In this document: positions 11,468 to 23,562 of the stretch, in pieces
How the letters are laid out: each line of letters begins with the position of its first letter
Numbering within the stretch: the stretch's first letter is position 1
Assembly (NCBI RefSeq): GCF_012489685.1
Contig: NC_080046.1
Coordinates: 22,771,038-22,835,037, forward strand
Reading direction: 5' to 3'
Origin: Lotus japonicus
Taxonomy: Eukaryota > Streptophyta > Magnoliopsida > Fabales > Fabaceae
Length of the DNA: 64,000 nt
Program-made: the position numbers and the translations under genes
The notes under the pieces: generated by a model
The model's database searches: none
Told to the model about the DNA's origin: nothing
What the model saw: the letters and a program-made list of their open reading frames with translations, nothing else

Positions 11468-11805
11468 GATAGGGATAGAATTAGAGATAGGGAAAGAAGG
11501 GAAAGAAGAAGATAGAATCAGAGAAAGAATAGAGAAACTGGGGAAAGAGGGGTTCCATTACATGATATCAATCACAACATAGCAAATACAAGGACTGACT
11601 CTAGTATATATACCCTCTTCCTAAATGATGTGCTCTGATATCAATGATAGGGATAGAATTAGAGATAGGGAAAGAAGAAGATAGAATCAGAGAAAGAATA
11701 GAGAAACAGGGGAAAGAGGGGTTCCATTCCAGGATATCAATCACAACATAGCAAATACAAGGACTGACTCTGGTATATATACCCTCTCCCTAAATAATGT
11801 GTATC
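11468..11805. repeat. Tandem duplication, 178-bp unit
   Basis: A unit beginning GATAGGGATAGAATTAG starts at 11468 and again at 11646. The second copy is shortened at its end and differs by a few substitutions and a small indel. Each unit holds a TATATATACC box. The junction contains GCTCTGATATCA, whose complement resembles an initiator-Met primer-binding site. Confidence 0.85.
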
Positions 11806-13700
11806 AGAGCTGCAGCAGGGCTACCAATAATTTTCGGTGTAAGAGAAGTATCTTTTTCGGGAGGCAATCCTGTGAGAACATCCAAATCTCAAATCCGAAA
11901 CTTTGCTTAAGGAGAGAATTAAACATGTATTACTTGATCCAACCAATGGTTGGTGAAAGCTACTAGAATCAATTGGGTTTATAATTTGTATAAGAAAGAC
12001 GCGTCAAGTGAGTTGCACACCTTGTTTCAGGAGTACACCAATACACACATGACACAAAAAGTGGTGGTTGAGTTGTGTGGGCTTGGGTTGGAGAGAACTA
12101 CGATGAACAACAACAAAGAGAGCGCTGCTCTGTTAAGACAGCGTAAGCCACACACCTTGCTTTGGGTGGGCACCATTACACACACCTTAAACTGGAGCCT
12201 GTGACCCACGGGAGTGCTTGACGCACTACAACATTGGAGGCACTACAGTTCGGCTGTGCATACTGATCACCTCAAAACTTGGAGGCACCCCTCCCATTTG
12301 CCGGGCCATACTACGAGATAAACTCCAACCCAGAGCCACACAAACACACAAATGGATAAATAATCTACCACCAATTTAATGCTCCATCTTTGGTCACAGG
12401 CACGCGTCACCATGCCCAGCGAACAAATTGCTCATATCAAAGGTATATAAGGTGTTGGGCAGACCTTAAATAGGTCGATGTGGGACTCAATGTGGAATAG
12501 TGTATATGTACCCTTATTTTCTTGTGCCTTTTTGTTCTAGTCCTAGAGAATTTCATGGGTCTTAAGACAATTTTTTCAAAGCTCACACTATGTGTGTTCT
12601 AAAACATTCAAATGAGTGTTGATATAAGACTTTTGGTCTTGGATCTTCTTGGATGATGAAACATGAGAATGAACTCCCTCCATATAAGGAAATGAAAAGG
12701 ACAAGGAATGGTGGAGAAGCAATGACAATGTGGGACTATAAAGAGTTGACTAATTGTTCACTTTCATGTGAATTTTTAATTCCTTATGCCAAATTTGATA
12801 TGTTTTTTAATTATCCAAACACTTTTTGTCTTTGATGAATGTCACCATACGGTTACATGTCCCTTCCAACAAATATTTTTCTTGAGATTCAAACTTGCGT
12901 TCTCATTCTTACGGAGGTCTAGTTTGTGTACTACTTGACCAACACCGTGTAGACGACAACATCTTTCGAATATCACCGACCTCATGCAAAACGCGACTCA
13001 CAACTCTAGATGTGAGTTTCTTGAATACATATCCACGGCATGTTATACAACATTTTCATTTTGCCTTATAAGCCAAAAATAACTTAGTACTTAGTAGACA
13101 TTTAATTTATGTCTTGAAGTGTTTTTTATTGTAGACATTTGCTCTGACTTTCTAACAATATAAAAATCACGTCAATATCATTTCTATGTTGTAAAATATG
13201 TCCAAGATTAAACTATATATTTCTCATTTTAAAAAAACTTGTGTAGTTCATTCAAATTTAATTCCTTTATGATGAAATTTGTAAATGGAGACCAAGACCC
13301 ACTCAAATTAGCAGTTAGCTTAAGAAATTTGAAGTCACTTCCCACCTTTTTTTGTTTATCTTTTTACCGCTCTTCTTTTCTTTTCTTTTCTTTTTTTCTA
13401 ATTTTTGATTCTTTTGGATTTGCATGGATTAAATTCAAATAAAATTTGAAAGAGAAATAGCATTGAGACTGAAATTAAGATTAAAATGAAGAGGATAAAA
13501 TTGGGTACTGAAACACTTTACCTTCTAACACTTGATTGAACTAGTTAGTTTTGCAAGACAGCTGGTGCTTCTACTTTTAAAATTGGGTACTGAGAAAGAC
13601 TTAACCTTCTAAGGAATGGGCAGGGCCATTCAGAATGTTGTTTTTGTTTCCAGTCTGCTGCTAATCAGGTCATCCGATCCAGATAGTCTATAGAGAATGT
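11806..13700. other. Intergenic, no gene recognised
   Basis: This is WNK 3' flank and spacer. Small open frames (for example 11950-12204 and 13239-13442) have no recognisable domain and skewed composition. No RNA gene or transposon end was seen. Confidence 0.55.
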
Positions 13701-13721
13701 ATCATAAACAAAAGACTACGT

Positions 13722-13842
13722 GCATGTTTGGAAATATTTCTACAATTACTCTAAAGTCATAATCAATTATGAGGAGAAGCTTCTGTCAGCAGGTTCTGAG
13801 TTCATAATTGATTGTTGAAAAAATAAGTTGATCCAAACATGC
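13722..13842. mobile_element. Small MITE with GCATGTTTGG ends
   Basis: The 121-bp segment starts GCATGTTTGGA and ends ATCCAAACATGC, an inverted pair. The interior holds AATCAATTATGAGGAGAAGCTTCTG-like blocks shared with relics near 7020 and 15450. The TSD is not clear. Confidence 0.65.
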
Positions 13843-14057
13843 TATAATACTATTATCAATCACAGTCAATAAAGGAATTCTGAAGAAAGTGAGCAAATAA
13901 CTTATTTTTGATGCCATATTCCAAGAGATTTCTAGGTTATCAAAGATTAAGTGAGCATTATATTTATTTGAGAGTCCAGAAAAGTTGTTGATCCAGGTGT
14001 TTGATACAACTTACAAGACTATTTACACATTTATTGGAGAATGATAATTTGAGATCT

Positions 14058-15105
14058 TTACATTTTAAGTTGAGCCATGTCATACCATATTTGCTCAAAT
14101 GCTTTGACAATGAGCTCATGGTATTCACCTGAATTCAGTGAAAGATAGCATGCCAGCAGGTTCTCCAGATCTTTTGATTCCCTGATATTGTTCTCCATAA
14201 TCATCTCCACCATTGATTCCTTGAAGTCTCTTTGTGGATCAAATGAGGACTTAACAACTGCAAATCCCTCTGGAAAATCTGCACTTAGTGATGAGTCTTT
14301 GCATGACACACTCTTTCTTGCATAGCCTTGAACTTTCTTGTTTGCAAGTTTTGGAGAATTTACTCTGAGCCTTATGCCTGTGGAATTAGCAGAGGACACT
14401 CTAGAAATTGGACTGGTTTTTCTCTCCCTCTTAGTTCTTCTGTTTTTCTCTTTCAATTGATGAGTCTTCAACTCATCCAATTTGGTTGATCGTATGAACT
14501 CATGAGTAGATTCAATGACCTTATAATCATCATTAAACTTCACTGGCTTTGTAAATATTGGGGCAAGACCTAGCTGTGAAATAGTATCAAATTCATCAAG
14601 TTTTTCAGTGAAGGATTCATTTTTCATGTCAATGATGATGTCATTTGTGGAAGAGCTAATTCTACAACTGCAATCAGAGGCTAGCCCATTAGGAAAGTGA
14701 TCAGGAACAGTAAACTTATCACTCTCAGAATCAGATGTAGCATATTCATGGAGATTTGATTCAGAAGAACTCTCTATGGGGGAAATAACTTTAGGAGAAG
14801 GCTTATAGATGGCTTTTCTCCTTGATCTTCTCTTGGATGACCTTCTTGGTGAATCAGTGAATGGGATTTCTGACTGTTTGGAGTGAATAGGAGAGTTGTA
14901 TAAGTATAACTTACCAGCTCTGTGTGGTTCAATGGCAAAAAAATTGTTGTGACATTTGGGATGTTGATGTGGATGTTGTTGGTGAGGTTACTTTGTTCTT
15001 CTTCATGCCCTTAGAGCTATTTCTCTTCCTTGATCTGCTCATGTCTCTGAGCTTATAGAACCATGCATTTGGCATCATATCTGATAATTTGAACTTGTTA
15101 CCCAT
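14058..15105 (-). pseudogene. OFP: OVATE family protein (OFP1-like) with a one-base frameshift; possibly a sequencing error
   Basis: From the ATG at 15105 the product starts [20 protein letters not shown], the conserved N-terminal DNA-binding region of OFP1-type proteins. The frame closes at TGA 14929-14931 after 58 codons. Just before it lies a run of seven T (plus strand A7, 14937-14943). With six, the frame would run on through a basic, Ser-rich middle to the OVATE domain near the C terminus (DPQRDFKESMVEMIMEN, ENLLACYLSLN) and stop at 14058, about 348 codons, a normal length. OFPs are plant-specific repressors acting with KNOX/BELL homeodomain proteins in organ shape. The rest of the frame has no other lesion, so either a very recent mutation or a homopolymer base-call error fits. 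No credible intron removes the stop. Confidence 0.85.
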
Positions 15106-16994
15106 CAAAGATATGCCTCCTTGCTCTCTCTTAGTGCTAATTTTTTCTTTGTTGTGATACCTCAGAAGTCAGAATTGTTAAAGGAGATGAATGGAAGATG
15201 TAGATAGCCAGAAAACTTGATTTATAATAGGGAAAGATGAAGTTGGTGGTCTACAAAACAAAAGTAGCAAAATGAAAGCAAGGGGACCAAGTTTGTCCAC
15301 CAATTTGACTTTCTCACATCATTGCTTCCAGCAAGCATGTACAGATATCTGGCTTAAGAGTGCAAGTTATAACAAACTAATAGTATTTTTCCATGTACAT
15401 GTTTATTTAACTTATCAATTATTTTGTAAGAAGTAAGATATTATGTGTTTAGAAACTCTTCTACAATTGATTCTGAAATGAAAATCAATTTTGCGGAGAA
15501 GATTATGTCAGTAGCTTCTAAATTTTGAAATATAATTTTGATGAAAGAAAAATTTATCCAAACATTAAAGTAATAATTAATAGTTGTGCCCCGAATCTTC
15601 CTCTTGAACTTATTCAAAGGGGATGCCAATAAATATTTAGAAGGTTGAATTCTTAATAGAGGTTTTTAAGAAAAAGAAAATAAAGTAAAACGGCTCTTTA
15701 GTCGGGGAAACCATTAGAATCAATCAACAATCTGTCTATTAAAGAATTCACACAATATTTTACATTTCCGAGATAGTTCACACAAAATTTGGTTACACAA
15801 GTATCCATGTCAGTGTAGTGATTTCTGAATCACTGGATTCAATTATAATCTGACACAAAAAAGGTCTTCTAATAGGATTAGGGCCTAATTCTAAAACTAT
15901 CATCTACTGGTTGTAATGGTGCAATAGTCACACCATGGATTTTATCGCCTATTGCCTAAGTAGAAAAGGGTGTTAATATTATAACCGTTAAAAGGTATGC
16001 TTTGGAAATTTGCAGTGTTACTGATCACAAATATTTGCTTTTAGTTGAAGGATTGTTACTCATAATCTGGTTCACCACGCCTTGTGTTGGAGTATGTGTG
16101 TTAACCTTAAATATAAGTAATCATGAATGGAGCAAACAGTGTAGACCCATTTGCAAATGCATGATTTCATTTATTCCTGAATTCCTGGCTTTAGGAATGA
16201 TGGCATCCTTTGCCTTTTAGTCCATTATCGCCCACATGCCTAGTGCTTCCATAAGCACCTCTCAAACTCTTGGATTCGTTTTGTTTAGCTTTAACTTTCT
16301 AATGCTTTTTTTTTTAATTTGGAGAGTCATGTCGGGCTGCTATTGCATTATATTTAAGCCCCAGTTTAGGTGGTTTAGTGTGGTCTTCAACATCCTGTTC
16401 CTGATGTTGTAGGTCCAATAATCACTACTACACAAAAGACAAATGGCAGCAGTAAAAATATAACGGTCTAATTTAATTTAGACGTAAACACAAAATTAGC
16501 TCAAAAGTAGAGAGCATTGTAGCGTTTATTTACCCGCTACCTTTACCCTGGAAAAAACACTATGGATACTAAGTTTAAAATACAATTATCCTAAAAAAAA
16601 CACTTAGGAAATACTTGGGTTTTATTTTCCAGAGCTCGTGCATTCCTCTCCAATATTTGCCTAAAACCCTAATGCTTGCGCGTTCTTCTCCTCCGGTACC
16701 GCGTCATTCGATCTCTATCGGTACCATGTCGTTCTTCTCCTCCACGATATTCACTTTCCTTCACATCGTTCACTCTCCTCCGACCGTTCTTCTCCTTTGG
16801 CCATTTTTCCCCTGAAAAGATTGTGTGTTTGACTCCCGTTGCCGAAGTATAGATTGTGTTCATGAATGATCTATCTGCAAATTCTCTATAGTCCCAGAGG
16901 TATACCCTTACTCCCTAACCGTAGGGGTCACTACACTAAATCGAACTCACCCAAACTTTTATTCATTAAAAAGATTTTATAATTGATGCTAAAA
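15106..16994. other. Upstream region of the OVATE gene and spacer
   Basis: A MITE relic of the GCATGTTTGG type lies near 15450-15570. A CACTACTACACAAAAG stretch near 16424 may be a worn CACTA terminus. No gene was recognised. Confidence 0.5.
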
Positions 16995-17006
16995 ATATAC
17001 TCCCTT
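16995..17006. mobile_element. Left stub of a Stowaway-like element split by the CACTA insertion
   Basis: The left flank TATACTCCCTT, joined to the right flank CGTTCCTTATTAGAAGAC after 20770, reads as a Stowaway-type terminus. The far terminus was not found, so the older element is truncated. Confidence 0.5.
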
Positions 17007-17789
17007 CACTACAAAAAAATAAGCATTTTGCGGCGCTTCTGGAAGCATTTTGCGGCGGTTCAAACCGCCGCGGAATGTATAATGAGGCGTTTACTTGAGC
17101 GTCGCAGATACGAGTGTCGGGGGGCATTCTGCGGCGGTTTTGACCAACCGTGGGAATAACCGCCGCAGAATATAGCGGCGGTTAAAAGCGCCGCAGAATC
17201 TGTAATTCATTCCGCCTCTGTTTTGCGGCGGTTCAAAACCGCCACAAATTTCTACAGGGATTTTTAAAATATTTTCTATTTAATCATTGAATTGCGGAAA
17301 ATAGTTTTTCAATTTTTGTTAAAAGTCAAATTATATATTCAATCAATAAATAAAATGAAGCTTATAATCTTTATAAAATGATCTCTTTGAATAAAGTGAA
17401 GCTTATAATCTTTATAAAAGAGGGGTATTCAGAAAAACTAGCATATTCACGTAACTTAAGAAATACAGTGAAGGAATCTAATAAGAATAGTAATTACTCA
17501 ACCATCAAAGTACGCAGTAAAAAAAGGAATTAAGCTCAAACTAACCTATGAAATAAACATGCATATGGCTATAGAGCTGGTAATCCAACAACAAGATGCT
17601 TTATCCAGAGCTGTGTTGGAGGAGGAAGCAAAAGTGTAGGAATAGCATCTGCTGTTAAAGTAGCAGTTTCATAGCGAGAAACTTCAAGAGTGTTTATGTG
17701 ATTATGCATGACAGAAGTTAACATTATGCCTGCTGAATTATATATTACTTATGAGCATAATATATCAATTAATCAATAGAATGACTGAC

Positions 17790-17900
17790 CTCATAAAGTT
17801 GCTCTATGATAGCAAATGCAATCGCTGGATCCTCAATACCCATGTCTTTGCAGAAGATTATAGCAAACTCTTCAGGATCACTCTCAAAGTTGTTCAAGTC
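17790..17900 (-). pseudogene. BSH: Captured exon of a SNF5/BSH (BUSHY) chromatin-remodelling gene
   Basis: The 111-nt minus-strand exon encodes 37 residues including DLNNFESDPEEFA, CKDMGIEDP and AIAFAI.EQLYE. These are hallmarks of the SNF5 domain of the plant SWI/SNF subunit BSH. An AG acceptor (CTAG) and a GT donor (GAG/GTCAG) flank it. Compared with my memory of the family, about three residues are missing after EDP. It is a lone fragment inside the CACTA element and has no function as BSH. Confidence 0.8.
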
Positions 17901-19088
17901 CTAGAATACAATGATATTAGACACACACAAGCTGAAACAACAAACAAGATTAATATGGTAGAGTCAGTACTGTTCCACCCAGGGATCTTTGTCATAGTGT
18001 TTTTGAATATAAGAATAAAACAGAGTTAATACATATAAAATTATTGATGTATGTATGTACATAAGCTGCTTGGTTATATCCAATAAAAAAGCATGGCCAA
18101 GCAAATAAATCATAGACAAATGGATGAACAAACACATGCTAACTAATCAATTCCCACTGATCATGAATGAACAAATACGGCTCCTCCACACATTTCCCTC
18201 AATCTTATAAAGTTCCTCCACAAACATAATATAACAACAACAACACTAACATAACGTGTGTGGATGTAACGAAAGAGAGAAGAGAAGAGTTTCACTTTCA
18301 ATTTTGTAATGTTTGTGTGATATAGTGTTGTAATTATAGCATAGCATTCAACCATCCAAAAACCACTAGTGTGATTTTTCAACATTATACAACCAGACCA
18401 GAATAATTCATCTGTTTAGAGTGATAATCAAATTCGAACATACATAAACAAAGATTTTGCACATCTGAGAGGAGAAGAAATTGAAACCGAGAATGAGGTG
18501 CTTACCTTCAATCCAAAGCTAAGCGGAGAAGAAACTGAAACCCCAATATGAGAATCTGAGTGGGATGGTTTAGAATCAGAGCACAACACGGTTCAAGAGA
18601 GATATGAGAATGCAAATCTGAAATCCCTAATTCCTAACCAAAACAAACGGACCCAAATCAGAAACATGAAATCTGAAACCTGAAATCTCTAATTCCTGAT
18701 CAAATCGCGAGATGAGACGAAATGCATACCTTATCCTCTATTTTCATAATAACTGTCATGTGAATAGCGCACCACAGCTATACAAACTTGTATCAAATCT
18801 GCATACATAAAGTCAATGAAGAAATAAGATATTAAGCTAAAATATCAAGCAAAAACTTCAAAATTAAGAAGGTCCTAGACCTACAACATATAATCCCTTC
18901 AAAGAAACTCCAAGTAAACAAACTCCACTACCACCAACAGAATCCAAAATACAAATAACTAAGTTGAATTCATTGATGCAACTTATGAAGATACATGTAG
19001 TTTGTTTTTCCTGTCAAAACTTATAGGATATTGTTGGATTAACGAATCTTTTTGTAACAGAATGGCAAAGAGCTAATTGATGTAGAAC

Positions 19089-19184
19089 CTGCATTTTCAT
19101 TCCATCCTCAGCCACCCAGAGATAGTCTTTGATTCTTGAAATGTGATACTTAAATGACTGGGATTTACAATCAGGATTCAAAAG
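19089..19184 (-). pseudogene. Captured exon of an oxidosqualene cyclase gene
   Basis: The 96-nt minus-strand exon encodes 32 residues ending [16 protein letters not shown]. This corresponds to a conserved segment of cycloartenol/beta-amyrin synthase-type cyclases just before the GSQLWDT region. It is bounded by a GTGTGCAG acceptor and a CAG/GTTC donor. No other cyclase exon was recognised in the window. It is a transduplicated fragment, not a gene. Confidence 0.75.
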
Positions 19185-21057
19185 CTGCACACATGATTAA
19201 TTACTTAGTCAGAATCTATAATTGTTGCTCTGAATCTATGACACATACGAAAATGTAGCAGCAGTTAGGACTAAAGTTGAAAACAATGATTTTATAAGAG
19301 CTTAGTCAAGCACATTTTCAAGGTTCAAAAATACTTCAGTAGAATGAATGCGGGAGGGAGCAATGTGAAATCAAGTAATGATAACACAGAAGAAATGGAA
19401 GTCCAAATCTAGGTTCCAAACCAGGTACTTTTTTCATGCCTACCTAGGTTCCAAACCAAGTACCTTTTCCATGCCAGCAAAAAAGAAATGGGCATCCCCC
19501 TTTGATGCTTGAATTGCAAACTCTCAATGACCTATGTGCAGAGCATAAAACTTTTTGGATAAAACTTTTCAATGCTACAATTTCACCTTGTAATGATTAA
19601 GATGGAATGAATAGCAATATATAACATATATGTCAATTCTATACAACATGTAGCAATGAAAAAACAAGAAAACTACATCCACAATGTCAACGAAGAAATA
19701 AGATACTAAGATAAAAAATCAAGAAGTTCAATGGGAGGTTCTCCTCCTATAAGAAACTATGATAAAAAGGTTACTCGCAGAACTAGTACAACATTATCAT
19801 CAATCACTCATTTTTCCTTTTCAAAAAAGGCAAGTTATTCACCACCTTCTAAGAAAATGAATTGCCTATCACATAATTAACATGCATACAAAAAAAATGA
19901 ATGGTGAAAGAGGCTAAAATCCTGCCACTGCAGAGACTCCATCATAGAGAATCCCCTATCAAGATTGCACCTGCAACTTCAAAATTTAACACGTTTTGAC
20001 TTAGTAACAAAATTTAATAGGAGGAGAACCTACAATGAAAGAGAAAACCAGAATCCCCTTTCAACATTGCACCTGCAACTTCAAAATTAAGAAGTTTCAT
20101 CTACTTCCTGCATTAATCTTCCAACATCTAGAGATGATTATGCAGAAATTAATCTAAATCAGAGGCAAAACGAAGCATAAGGAAACCCTAGAAAGTGACG
20201 AATTTTGTGAATACATGTTGGTAGAGAGAGGAGCGAGGGTTGAGTTTCTAGGGGAGGAGCGTGGCCATGGAAATATGAAGAGCTTACCAAAGCTTCGAGA
20301 GAGGTGTCTCTTGAATCAAGGCTCCACAATCATCACCGACTGCACTCCATGCTCCGTCGTCGAAACCTCCGTGTCGCAGTGGTACTCGACGCAGCAGCGG
20401 ATCTGAAACCGTGATTCAATGGGAACCTGAGGGTTTTTGGTGGCGGCGCAATGGCGGCGAGGTGAGCGGTGGCGACGAGGTGGGCGGTGGTTCGCTGAAC
20501 GACACGAAGGAATTGGTTCGCAGAGGGGAGCGAGTGAGAGTCGCGAGAAAGAGGAAATTTTCAACTAATTATATGATTTTATTTTTCCAATTTACAAGTT
20601 TGACCTTTAAGAAACCGCCACTAAATGAAAGAAAACCGCCGCTAAATTAAATGAAACGGTCGCAATTATAAAACCGCCTCGGGAAGCGCCGCAAAGTGGC
20701 TTCTAGCAGCGGTTTTCGTTGAAGCGCCGCAAAATGACCGTCGTTAAAATCCAGTTTTGTCGTAGTGCTTCGTTCCTTATTAGAAGACATTTTTTTGTGA
20801 AAAAAATTTGTTTCTACATATAAGTCACTTTCTTTCTAATAAATACAAAATACAAGATTTTTTTTCCAAATTTACCCTCATATTTAATATGAAAAAGAAA
20901 TTTAAATTTTGAAATATTAACTTGGGAAGAGAAATTCACAAGAAATTAAATAAGAGTAATCTAAGAAAGTTGATAAATTATTTTACACATTTACTTCTAG
21001 TAACTACTTGTTTTTTTTAATGTTAGTAACTACTTTTCTTAAGAATTAGGTAAATAA

Positions 21058-21170
21058 GTCCTCGTATGATACCTCAAGATGTAGGAGCTTGGGACATATG
21101 AGTTGGGTACGGGGAAGTTCAAGAATCGATTCCTGGCGGGTGCAATTTATCTTTCCAATGTATCAAAAAA
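21058..21170 (+). mobile_element. tRNA-derived SINE
   Basis: A 113-bp body holds the stretch GAATCGATTCC, like an internal B box, then GTGCAATTTATCTTTCC and a short A-tail. A 16-bp TSD flanks it: AGAATTAGGTAAATAA at 21042-21057 and AGAATTAGGCAAATAA at 21171-21186, with one mismatch. The end resembles Au-type plant SINEs. Confidence 0.8.
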
Positions 21171-21344
21171 AGAATTAGGCAAATAAATATTAAGCCTCAT
21201 TTGAGAAAGCTCATTTGAGCTTATCTGATAGCATAAGCGTTTATGCAAGCGTTTGAGAGAGCTTATACACCCAACTTATGGCCTACCATAAACTAGTAAG
21301 GATAGCTTATGAAAAAAACTTATGCTTATTTATATTTATATATA

Positions 21345-23562
21345 TCAATATATATTAGAAAAGAACAACTTCTAGCATGACGTGTCAGCACCAGATTCAT
21401 TCTTAGTGACGTGTCATTCTCATAAAAAAATTCCACGTATCATTCTCAGGTATTTTTAGAGTATTAATTAATTTTTATGGTATTTTTATTGAATTTTCAG
21501 ATTTTTAATTAATTCAGGATTTTATGAGTTTTTATTGTGATTTGCTAGATTTTGGAAGTTTTTATCTATATTTGTTTCTCTATTTTAGATTAGTATCTAC
21601 ATAAAGAAATATTTTTTTAAGATTTTGTTTAAATAGTTAAATAGATATATGTTTAGATAGATTTAGCTTCTTTTTATCTCTTTGTTAGATTAATAATAAA
21701 CTAAATCTTAACAGATATTCAACCGAGTAGAGATGTAATAGAAGGGGAAATTAATCTGGGACTGCTAAGTTAGTTAGATGTTATTATAGTAGTTACTTAG
21801 TACTAGAACAAGATGAGTTATAAATAGAGAGAAATCAAATTAGAGGAACACATTATGTAGCATTATATATTTCTCATTAAGTATGTCCTTTAGTATCTGA
21901 AAATATTGCTAAAGTCTGGTATTGAACATGTCTTAAGCACAAGAGAAAGTTCTCATCTTAGGCATTTTCTCAGAATCCTGATTAATTTGATGTATCATAT
22001 GAATTTGGCAGAGTTTCTCATTAGCTGCGGACTGCGGTTGTTTCTATATTGTTTCCATTTATCACCTAAGAGAACTGTGTTTACTTAAATTTCCAAACTC
22101 ATGTAAGGATGTAACAGAGGGGAAATTAATCAAAGACTGCTAAGTTAGTTAGATGTTATTATAGTAGTTACTTAGTACTAGAACGAGATGAGTTATAAAT
22201 AGAGAGAAATCAAATTAGAGGAACACATTATGTAGCATTATATATCTCTCATTAAGTATGTCCTTTAGTATCTGAAAATATTGTTAAAATATGGTATTGA
22301 ACATGTCTTAAGCACAAGAGAAAGTTCTTCGTGCAACACATAGATAAAAAGTGATTGTTTGAACTTATAGGTCGAAATCTAATTCCTATGAGTGGTAAAT
22401 AAAAAAATCAATATGATGTCATTACTTTTTTCATAACTTTTTGAAATTTTTAAAAAGAAATAAATATAAAGGCATTTGATGATTAAAATGTGTTGTGCGG
22501 ATATTAGAAAACATTAATACATATATAGTGTATTTTTGTTTAAGTTAAACTATAGGGTTAAGAGTTCTCACGGGTATGAACATTTTACACGAAAATTCAT
22601 GTAAAATTAACAGAAAAAGCTCATATGGGGCAAAAAGCTAGAAATAAACCAAGGTATTGATCCATGCCTCAAACACAAGAGTAAATTTCACCGTAAAAAC
22701 ACTAGAAATATTTGTTCTGGAGATGCACACAATTTTCCACTGCTTATCTTTCTGAAACCTAAAAGCGGCTATTGTTTGTATTTGCGTATAATTTTCAATT
22801 GATATGTTTTAATTTTAAACTACTATAATGCTACCTACGTGAGATTTTATTTTATATAAAAAGTATCATTATACTTTTTTATACAGTCATTATATTCTAA
22901 ACTAATTGATTGGTATTATTTTAATAGAAAAATTTAATATAATTAATTTTAGTATTGTTTTCAAAAATTTAAGAGTGTATATTTATATATATTTATAACT
23001 ATAATAGTTGGATAGTAAGAAAAGTACGAGGAATAAAAAATATTAATACATATGTACTATAAAATTATGACCTAAATTTATTAGTGCTAACAAATTAGAG
23101 TTACGAGATCTCACCGGGAAGAACATTTTATATGTAAAATGAAAATTTGTAGGAGTTAAAAAAAATTCATTTTTTCTATAACTTAAGTGTATTTTTAATA
23201 ATATATACAATAGTTATATATTTATGTATTATTGCATATCTAAAACACAAAAGCATTACCCTTTATGCAACACGAGTACATCTTCACAAACAAAATTCAG
23301 TTATACTTCACATATGCAAAACTTAAAGCTTTTGGCTTATTAACTTCTGTGTTTTTCAAAATCTTTATATTAGTTAATGAAGTGTATGCTTACAAAACAC
23401 TAAACTTGAGTGTCTGAATTTATGTTATTTAAATATCTACATCTTTATTATGATTATTCTTACATTCTTAGCATCTTAAATATTTTATAATTTAAAATAT
23501 TAATCAATGTATCAAATACAATAAACAAATTTCCCGTGCAACGCGCGGGTAAAAAACACTAA
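21345..23562 (+). mobile_element. Candidate non-autonomous Helitron
   Basis: The left end is A/TCAATATATATTAG. The right end has a 7-bp-stem hairpin, CCCGTGC AAC GCGCGGG at 23533-23549, followed ten bases later by CTAA/T. This fits the Helitron rules: 5' TC, 3' hairpin then CTRR, insertion between A and T. No Rep/helicase frame is present. The interior is AT-rich with a direct duplication. The ends were inferred by eye. Confidence 0.5.
21732..22328. repeat. Spaced direct duplication, two copies of about 222 bp
   Basis: 21732-21953 recurs at 22108-22328 with few differences, separated by about 154 bp of unrelated sequence. Each copy holds GTTATAAATAGAG, a TATA-like box. Confidence 0.8.

Larger units (their letters stand above)
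17007..20767. mobile_element. Non-autonomous CACTA (En/Spm) element carrying host exon fragments
   Basis: The left end CACTACAAAAAAATAAGC and the right end, which reads CACTACGACAAAACTGG on the minus strand, are flanked by a perfect 3-bp TSD, CTT at 17004-17006 and 20768-20770. Both subterminal zones hold many direct and inverted copies of TTTTGCGGCGCTTC and GCGGCGGTT, the presumed transposase-binding repeats. The 3.2-kb interior has no transposase frame. Two minus-strand stretches match exons of unrelated host genes with flanking splice signals. Movement would need a transposase from elsewhere. Confidence 0.92.

Noticed and set aside
11950..12204. 84-codon plus-strand frame after WNK
   Set aside because: No domain, and an equal-sized frame lies opposite. 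Treated as chance.
14850..14930. Short intron in the OVATE gene using GTAAGT
   Set aside because: It would be about 45 bp, starts after the TGA and does not remove it. OFP genes are usually intronless.
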